A model generated the notes under the pieces. That model was not told the DNA's origin. It did not search any database and saw only the letters and a program-made list of their open reading frames with translations. Below are positions 57,126 to 64,000 of a DNA stretch of 64,000 bases, one piece after another (the stretch's first letter is position 1; each line of letters opens with the position of its first letter). The DNA is from Persicaria tinctoria (lineage: Eukaryota; Streptophyta; Magnoliopsida; Caryophyllales; Polygonaceae), in NCBI GenBank assembly GCA_037127255.1, contig JBANSL010000002.1:40464892-40528891 (forward strand), given 5' to 3'. A program made the translations under genes and the position numbers.

Positions 57126-59700
57126 ACAGTGATCATTCTGGCTACTGGCGCTAATGTTTCACTATAATTAATCCCTTCAAGCCGTGTGAAACCTCGAGCA
57201 ACCAGTCTTGCCTTGTGTCTGTCCAAGGTGCCATTAACTTTAAACTTCAATTTAAAAAACCACTTGTAAGTTACAAGTGATTTATTAGCTGAAAGTAAAA
57301 CCAAGTCCCAAGTATTATTCCTCTCGAGTGCCTCCAATTCCACAATCATGGCATCACACCAAGCAGGATCTTGTATGGTTTTCTTTGCTGATCTAGGTTC
57401 AGAATAGGGGACAACATTGACAACAAACGACTGACAGGACAAAGAGCAATTATTGTATGAAAGAAAAGCTGAGATGGGATAGGGATGAACCTGCACAGAA
57501 GTTGATGAAGTAGTTGGTAAACTAGTAATAGCTTATCCTACATAATCTTTCATCCAAGAGGGGGGATTGTGAGCTCTTATGGAGTGTCTAATAGCGGAAG
57601 GAGCAAGGTCGAAAGAAAGGGGAACAAGTGAGGGGGGATAATCAACTAGAGACTAATTGGAGACACTTGAGGGATCATGAGACAAGGAGTCGGATGAAAA
57701 GGAATATGTGGGGGAATGTGGGGACAAAGACTCAGATGAAGTGGGAGAAGATGTGGTCTCATATGACAGAGAATCTGTGTGGTGACAGGTGAATGAGTAT
57801 GATCATAGGAAGTGGGAGAATTTTGTTGTTGTTGTACTGCAGGGAGCACATCCTCAATCTCAAAGGTGGAAGATATATAATCATATGGGAAGTTATGATC
57901 AGGGTTATGCTCTCTGAGGCTTGAGCTAGAAGGTGACATTAGAGAAGTGGCAAATGGAAAAATGTGTTCAATGAAACACACATCTATGCTGATCAAGCAC
58001 TTGCGAGTGTTGAGATTGAACAAGTTGTAACCTTTCCTCCTAAAAGGGTAACAAAGAGACACACATGGATAAGCCTTGTGATCGAATTTCTTAACAGATG
58101 GGCTCATAGAAGTGGTTATGAAGCATAGACAACAAAAGGTACGAATGTGAGAGTAATGAGATGATTTCTGAAAAAGGACCTCATGAGGAGATTTATGATG
58201 AAGAAGGGGATTTGGGAGACGATTAATGATGTATGTAATAGTAAGAATAGCAACCCCCCCCCCCCCCAAACCCCATAATTTTAGAGGCATAGAAGCTGCA
58301 AACATCAATGATCTAGCAATCTCAAGAATATAAAGATATTTTCTCTCCACCCTCCCATTTTGTTGAGGAGTAGCTGTACAAGAACTTTGGTGAATGATCC
58401 CATTTTATTGGAGGAAAGAAGATCCTAAATTATTGAAAAATCCAGTTCCCTAATCACTTCTCACTATGTTTACAGTAGCAACAAACTGCTTTTTGAACCA
58501 TTTGAATGAAAGAAGTCAAATGATCACACAACTCACTTTTGTGTTTCATATAGTATAGGCCAAACACCCCTACTCTTGTCATCAACAATGGTAAGAAAGA
58601 GCCGAAAGTTATCAATTGTATGAGTAGCATAAGGACCCCAATCATCGCAATGCAAAATCGCAAACACATGAATAACATTAGAAATGCTAGCAGTAAAGGA
58701 GACACGAGCTTGTTTAGCCATAGGACATACAGTGCAAATTTGAGAAAAAGAATTTGACAATTCGTCTTACAATGCAGTCATATGTCTAAGCTTAGCCACA
58801 TGAACATGACCAAGACGAAGATGCTATAAGGTCGTAACATCAGGTATAGTAGAAGGTAGAAACAAAGGCAAAGAGTGACTCTGAGCAACAAAATGAGCAA
58901 TGGTTGAATTGGAAAACACCCGTCGACAGACCTGGATAGAGCCACAACTAGATGGATCCATGTAGAAAAACCTACCACATAGCTTACCAACTATAATCAT
59001 CATCTTCTTTACTCGGTCCTGAACGATGCAAAACTCATAATCTAAACCAATTTTACATTTGTATTCAATGATGAGCTGAGTAAGAGACAACAAGATAAAA
59101 TGAAAAGCAGGTATACAAAGGACATTAGTGAAAGTGAAATTAAATGAGTTAATTTGAGGTTGTCAATATGTGTAATGGGATGCTTATTTCCATCAAGAAG
59201 ATGAATATAAGTGTTTGGTGTGGATATGAGGTTATCAAGAAGAGAAAGATCAAGGTTATATGGTCTGTTGCCCCACTATCCATGATCCATAGGTGTGTCC
59301 AGTTTTGAAAATAATTAAAAACAAAGTACCTGCTATATGGGATTCATGACTTGGACCATTGGATTGCTCGAGGAAGTTGATGAAATTAGCCACCAATTTG
59401 TGATGATCTGCAGACAACTGTCCCTTGCCAGAGTTTTGGGAGAGAACAAAATCTTGCACACACGTGTTCCCTGCAGAGTTGGCTTTAGGAGTTCCCCTCA
59501 CATCACTTTCTTCTTATCTGGCCTTCTTTAATCATCAATTCGCGGAGCTTGTGGCTTGTCTTTGCTCTTGGAATGTCAGCCCGGGTAGCCAAACAATTCC
59601 CAATACCTCTCAAACTTAAGATTTCCACTACAATGAGCACATCTTTCCTTTTGTCTACTATCTTCTGACCTATCACTAGAGGCACCTGAGCTTGACATTT
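57126..59700 (-). pseudogene. Copia D gag, integrase and RT remnants
   Basis: From the 5' side: a degenerate CCHC region (CAHCSGNLKFERYW, about 59640), integrase finger remains (CTVCPMAKQARVSF, 58735) and the first catalytic region (LHCDDWGPYATHTI), KLWGLGGGG with a run of 14 C bases (58254-58267) inside, the integrase C-terminus (58350-57646), and the RT start (LEALERNNTWDLVLLSANKS, HKARLVARGFTRLEGINYSE). Many stops and shifts occur; this is the oldest copia copy here. Confidence 0.7.
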
Positions 59701-59704
59701 GCTT

Positions 59705-59752
59705 GATCATCAAAATGCGTCACCAGAGCACTGGTGACGCATTTTGATGATC
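59705..59752. repeat. Perfect 22-bp inverted repeat with 4-base loop
   Basis: Arms 59705-59726 and 59731-59752 are exact reverse complements (GATCATCAAAATGCGTCACC... and its mirror), loop AGCA. It marks the 5' break of copia D. Confidence 0.97.
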
Positions 59753-60071
59753 CAGATCCGAGGAGAATTGCTTAATTACATATTAAGTCAAATATCTTTT
59801 ATCTTCTGACTTCTATCCTAATGGGTTAAACTCTATTTTACCCTAGGGATTTTTATTTCTTTTATTTATTTAATTTAGGAATGTTTTATCTCAAGATAGA
59901 TGATAGATATTTGCTCTCCTTGGGTAGCAAGGATTGAGCCCTATGAATAAAGCCCTTGGAGCTGGTTTTTCATCCATTCAAGTCAAGTCGTCTTGGGATG
60001 CAAATAGTTATAAGGAAGAGAGGAGACAGGCCAGAGAGAGAAGGAGGAGGAAGGAGACGAATGGTTGTAAG
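59753..60071. other. Unassigned sequence, target of the 841-bp hAT element
   Basis: Moderately AT-rich, non-coding, with a purine-rich tract (60010-60060, AGAGAGGAGACAGGCC). It may be LTR-derived but no partner copy is in the window. It continues at 60913 after the hAT insertion. Confidence 0.5.
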
Positions 60072-60912
60072 TAGAAGTGGCCACGGGTTACGGGTCGACC
60101 CGTGACCCGACGGGTCGTACGGGTCAATGACCCGGCGGGTTCGGGTCAACGGGTCAACGGGTGGGGGCGGGTTGCGGGTTAGGGTTAGGGTCAGGGGTTT
60201 TGAACCCGATGACCCGGCGGGTCAACCCGCCATCCCAATTTTTTTTTTTTTTGAAAAAAATATTTTTTTTATGTTTATAATAATTATTATGTATATTATT
60301 CTTATTATTCTTAGAATAATTCATAATATATAAACATAAACTAGTTTGCAATGTGCAATGTGGGTCAAAAGCACTATCACCCTTCCCTTTTTATAGATTT
60401 GGAAGACATTCCCATTCTTTCAACTTTTAATGTGGGACAAGAGTCTTGTCCCACATTGAAAGTTGAGAGATAGAATGAGAAGGGATGGATGTATATATAT
60501 GTGTACTCCATCCTCCCTTAACCCTCACTCTTCACTTTAAGCTTTATTTTTTATATTTCTTATAATGAAATAAAGTAAAGTTTGAGAAGTTTATATCCCT
60601 ACATTTATAATGTAGTGGATGAAGGAAGTTTTATAAAAATATAAAATTTCTCATGTTTTTTTCCACTTCATATTAAAATGAAATGGATATAAAAAGTGAT
60701 ATGTAGAAAAAGTCTTTACCTATCATTTTTTTTAAAAAAAAATTAGTAAAAAAAATTAAAAAAAATATTTATTTTTTTTAATTTGGGAATCCGGCGGGTC
60801 AACGGGTCGACCCGAACCCGCCAACCCGTGGAATTCCCGGGTTAGGGTTTGGGTCGCCCTTCCCCGACCCTTGACCCGGCGGGTCGAACCCGTCGACCCG
60901 TGGCCATGCCTA
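60072..60912. mobile_element. Non-autonomous hAT element, 841 bp
   Basis: Ends TAGAAGTGGCCACGGGT and, inverted, TAGGCATGGCCACGGGT. Flanks are GTTGTAAG at 60064-60071 and GTTGTAAG at 60913-60920, an exact 8-bp duplication. Both termini are packed with CGGGTC/GACCCG words; the interior is AT-rich without an ORF. A short telomere-like run GGGTTAGGGTTAGGG (60171-60190) lies in the left terminal region and is explained by the same repeat drift. Confidence 0.92.
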
Positions 60913-60920
60913 GTTGTAAG

Positions 60921-61634
60921 TTCTAGTTTTAGTTTAATGATATATAAAACTATTTTCTTTTATTATGTCTTGTTTCTAATTTCCTTCTTCTGGGTTGTGG
61001 TAATCCCAACATAGATATGTGTGTTTGATTTCTGAATTTATGAATTTGTATGTGTTTATCATCTTCTATCCTAAATGCATAATTCTTCTACGAGAGTAGT
61101 GGGTGATCCTTATTCGTGATATTGAAGAGAAACTGATCTTATTATGAATTTGGATTAAATATGAAAATGGGATGGTAACACTTAGGGTTTATGTGATAAC
61201 CTCTATATTCCTATTTGTTAATAACGAAAGTTATTTGATATAAAGTATGCATATTTATGTGATTTATAATCTACACATGTTTATTGTTGCGGTAAGCATT
61301 GATTTAACTTTCCAATGTTACCAAAATCCTGAAACGCGTTTGTAAACAGTGACGGCGGGCGCCGTGGATGGGACGGCGTGCGCCGCTTGTACAGAATGCC
61401 AACTCCGTCATTCAATCAAGCAAATTTCATGGTTAACTCAAGACTCCTCCAAAAACACATATCTAAATGGAACTCTATTATTTTATTGAATTTGAAAGAC
61501 TAAATACCTAACTAGGAATTGAAAAACTTGCAAACTAGAAAACAAATCATGGGTTGCCTCCCAAGAAGCATCCTTGGTTAACGTCATAGACTCGACGATT
61601 TATTATGGTCTTCTCTTAAGACTCATTCAGAAAT
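60921..61634. other. Unassigned repeat-derived sequence
   Basis: No gene. The phrase GGGTTGCCTCCCAAGAAGC (61553-61571) followed by TTAACGTCATAGACTCGACG resembles a motif common near the ends of plant Ty3/gypsy elements, so this is probably old retrotransposon debris. Confidence 0.4.
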
Positions 61635-62419
61635 TGTTAAAGCCCTTAAAAGTGATGAAACCAACAATAAAAACATCTAGATAAATATGAAAACAGTTGA
61701 AGCAAAAGGAAAAAATAAAGTCATCACAGAAGCAACCACAGATAGTATCGAAACCGTCCGCGGGTAACCATCCAACAAAACCTCCATCTGCATAAGCCAT
61801 ACCATCCGCGGGCAGAAGAAGGGGGTACGTGTCCAACATGCCCCCATCCCACGAGTTGGACACATGTCGGACAGCAAACCACACGTGGCAACCATCTGGT
61901 GATCGCTCATCACCTATAAAAGGGAAGAAAGAATTAGATAAAGGGGGCTTTTTGGACGGCATGGAGGGGGACAAAGAAGCGGACCTAGCACAAATATCAT
62001 GAGAAGAGTAAAATTCAGAGAGGAAAAGAGATAGAAGGAGAGAAAGCTGAATATTCCAAAACTCATTATCAGGAAAAGGTACCGAGCCGCACACAAGTAT
62101 CGAAGCCATCCGTGGGCATCCATTTAGACTCTTCTTTGCTGTTTGGGAGTCTGAAGTGGGAATCAAGAATTTGTAACTGTCAAACCTTAAACTAGCAAAC
62201 GGTGACAGGTAAATGTTTGGTTTCCATTTCATTTGAGGAAACCTCGATGAGGGGATAATTTATCTAAAGCGCCAATAAGATTCCTCCCGCGGCACAGGTT
62301 GGGCCGTACCGATTATTTCGGTGCGGGTCAGGTAAGCCCGTTGGGAATATTGAAGGCTCCACTGGGTTTATCCCCGGGTCCCACTAAAAATGGAGGCCTT
62401 TTTAGTTCGAGGTTCTTCA
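61635..62419 (+). repeat. 5' LTR of the gypsy element (left end tentative)
   Basis: The right end (GGTTCTTCA before the primer site) is clear. The left end is placed at TGTTAAAGCCC only because it is the first TG after the flanking repeat debris. The 3' LTR is outside the window. Confidence 0.5.
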
Positions 62420-62420
62420 T

Positions 62421-62437
62421 TGGCGCCGTCTGTGGGA
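62421..62437 (+). promoter_or_regulatory. Primer-binding site of the gypsy element
   Basis: TGGCGCCGTCTGTGGGA, one base after the LTR. Confidence 0.85.
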
Positions 62438-62528
62438 ACCCCCTCACACTAAGGGGTTCCTATGTAAACTTTTATTCTGAAAAATCAAGCAAAGACCCCC
62501 AGATCCTGAAAGGGATGGGGGGGTCCGC

Positions 62529-62531
<3 letters not shown>

Positions 62532-62564
<33 letters not shown>
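62532..62564. repeat. (TA)n microsatellite in the gypsy leader
   Basis: About 16 TA units between the primer site and gag. Confidence 0.95.
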
Positions 62565-62568
<4 letters not shown>

Positions 62569-62606
62569 ATGAGTCTTTGACTTACCAGAGTTCCGACAGT
62601 GACAAA

Positions 62607-62807
62607 ATGAGTGATAATCAAAACAACGCGACACAGGACATGAGCCAGCGGATCCACCACGATCAAGAGGCCTCAAGTATGTATGTCCCGTTGACACCTC
62701 AACCTGATCCAGAGGGTGAAACAGGAGATCAGCGCCACGATACCCCTCTATATCACTATTACAATCAGCATGGAGCAGAAGGAGAACACATACCTCAGAA
62801 TTTCTAG
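62607..62807 (+). pseudogene. Gypsy gag N-terminal remnant
   Basis: ATG at 62607 (MSDNQNNATQDMSQRIHHDQ). Gln/Asn/His-rich and acidic, like the start of TAT-type gag, ending at a TAG after HIPQNF. No retrotrans_gag core or zinc knuckle follows. Confidence 0.5.
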
Positions 62808-62946
62808 TATTATGAAGTTCATCATGAGCATCCTAATCCTCTACAATAAGAACAAACGCAATATTACTATTATGATCACTGGGGACAGAACTCGCGCCAG
62901 CAGGGGAATGCCCACCATGGTGAGCAGCGTGGAAATTTTGATAGAT

Positions 62947-64000
62947 GTTATACTGCGTACAACAACCCAAGTCCTCAGCTTTCTTGATGCTTATTCTGGA
63001 TACAATCAAATATGCCTGGACCCACAAGGCAAATAAGCAACTACTTTCATCACCAACCAGGGAATATTTTGCTACCGCGTCATGCCTTTCGGACTCAGAA
63101 ATGCTGGAGCTACGTTTCTGAGAGCTGTAGATGGAATTTTTCGCAGACAAATTGAGAGGAACGTGTCGATATATGTGGATGATATTGTGGTTAAGAGAAA
63201 AAGAGCAGAAGATCATGCGGCAGACCTACAAGAGACATTTGATTCCCTTCGTAGAGGAGGATTGAACCTGAACGCGGAAAAATGTGTTTTCAGAGTTGAT
63301 TTTGGGAAGTTCCTTGGTTTTATGGTCAGTCATCGGGGAATTGATGTAAACCCTAAAAAAGTCGTGGCAGTCCAGAATCTTCAACCACCACGGACGATCA
63401 AAGAGATACAGTCTTTAAACGGAGCAGTAAACTACCTAAGCCGATTTTGTTCATGCCTAGCGGACAAATCTTTACCTTTCCTTTCTTTACTCAAGAAAAA
63501 GGGGCCGATACGCTGGACCCCAGAATTGCAGAAAGCTTTCGGGGAATTAAAAGTTTTCTTATCAGCACTCCCCACCCTACATCAACCAAAGAAACATAAG
63601 GCTTTACACCTGTACCTATCAGTCAAAAACATTACCATCAGCGCGGTCTTAACATGAGAAGAGAAGTATCCCGTATACTACATCAGTCGTGTGCTACAAG
63701 ATGCTGAGACGCGGTATGAACCAGTGGAGAAGATGATTCTATGTCTGGTATTTGCGGCAAGAAGATTGAGACCCTACTTCCAAGATCATGTCATCCGGGT
63801 AATGACCGACCTACCTTTGCGACAGATTCTCCACTCCCCGTGCCTGTCAGGAAGGATGATGAAGTGGGTGGTTGAGTTGACAGAATTTGAAATTGAATAC
63901 ACCCCACGGCGGGCGGTATTGGCTCAAACACTAGCCGATTTCATCAGCGAAACAAGTTTTGAGCTAAGTGCTCAAACAGAAAAAAGCGAGTGGACACTCA
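62947..64000 (+). pseudogene. Gypsy reverse transcriptase and RNase H
   Basis: It begins within RT (FLDAYSGYNQICLDP, motif A Asp). A TAA near 63036 is followed by the same frame: YRVMPFGLRNAGATF, SIYVDDIVVKRKRAEDHAAD (catalytic YVDD), KCVFRVDFGKFLGFMVSHRG. A TGA near 63657 is followed by RNase H (YYISRVLQDAETRYEPVEKM, RRLRPYFQDHVIRVMTDLPL, MMKWVVELTEFEIEYTPRR, ADFISE). It extends beyond 64000, where the archaeal-type RNase H and integrase would follow in this clade. At least two stops make it a pseudogene. Confidence 0.8.

Larger units (their letters stand above)
50645..59704 (-). mobile_element. Ty1/copia element D, split by a hAT insertion and truncated at both ends
   Basis: Coding remnants at 59700-57126 (gag knuckle, integrase, RT start) continue at 50769-50645 once the hAT element is removed. 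Left of the hAT the frame reads [30 protein letters not shown]. Right of it the frame ends APVARMIT. Joined over one copy of the duplicated 8 bases, they form the ordinary copia RT sequence. No LTR of D is visible: its 3' part stops at the LTR of copia C and its 5' part at a hairpin (59705). Confidence 0.75.
61635..64000 (+). mobile_element. Ty3/gypsy element (TAT-like), internally deleted, continues off window
   Basis: A 5' LTR ends CA at 62419, followed by the primer site TGGCGCCGTCTGTGGGA, the type seen in TAT/Ogre-like gypsy elements. Gag begins at 62607 but stops after about 67 codons. RT begins at 62947 in mid-domain, so most of gag, the protease and the RT N-terminus are deleted. RT and RNase H then run to the window end. 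Confidence 0.75.

Noticed and set aside
60171..60195. Telomere-like GGGTTAGGGTTAGGG
   Set aside because: Only two to three units inside the GGGT-rich end of a hAT element with exact target duplication; no sign of an interstitial telomere.
61627..62232. 201-codon minus-strand ORF in the gypsy LTR
   Set aside because: No recognisable domain, lies within an LTR, and antisense ORFs in LTRs are common by chance.

Overview
The window is nuclear DNA from a flowering plant, probably a eudicot. The evidence is GT-AG introns, plant-type retrotransposons, FAR1/MuDR-type transposases, a berberine-bridge-enzyme gene and AT-rich intergenic sequence. I cannot name the species. Almost everything is transposable elements in several nested layers. 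The only host gene that looks intact is a berberine bridge enzyme-like (BBE-like) oxidase at 35420-39856, minus strand, three exons, 542 codons.

Layout. 1-3785: a decayed non-LTR retrotransposon (minus) with N-terminal zinc-finger, reverse transcriptase (RT) and a C-terminal GDH/RHN plus PD-(D/E)XK-like domain. 4626-5054: a small hAT element. 5200-8273: a Mutator-like element (MULE) whose spliced transposase ORF is open but lacks the middle of the DDE domain. 8681-17639: an L1-type LINE (minus) flanked by an 18-bp target duplication. It has lost its endonuclease domain and is split by a 2.84-kb non-autonomous LTR element (12569-15407, 913-bp LTRs, AGATC duplication) that carries its own coiled-coil ORF. 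18161-18234: a tRNA-Trp(CCA)-like sequence, possibly a SINE head.

18296-30880: a large MULE-like unit with ULP1-protease exons on the plus strand, a FAR1/MULE/SWIM transposase on the minus strand, and a dispersed GGTTCA motif. It is interrupted by a hAT end and a LINE. 30911-34941: a TA-flanked MITE, a MuDR N-terminal-like gene, a DUF1985 gene, a CACTA-type terminus and a LINE RNase H fragment. 35420-39856: the BBE-like gene, with a second member of the TA-flanked MITE family in intron 2.

40531-59704: nested Ty1/copia elements, all minus strand. Copia B (40618-46058) sits in the remains of copia C (to 50644), which abuts copia D. D is split inside its RT gene by a hAT element (50770-57125). 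That hAT element contains a CACTA-like element (51211-56869) holding exon fragments of three unrelated host genes in one orientation: a RABE1/Rab8 GTPase, probably SRP-receptor beta, and an RluA-type pseudouridine synthase. This gene-capturing element is the most interesting object in the window. 59705-59752 is a perfect hairpin, 60072-60912 an 841-bp hAT element with an exact 8-bp duplication, and 61635-64000 the 5' end of an internally deleted Ty3/gypsy element that runs off the window.

The genes do not form one pathway. The window records insertion, deletion and capture around one apparently functional BBE-like gene. All family assignments rest on motifs read by eye; no database search was possible.
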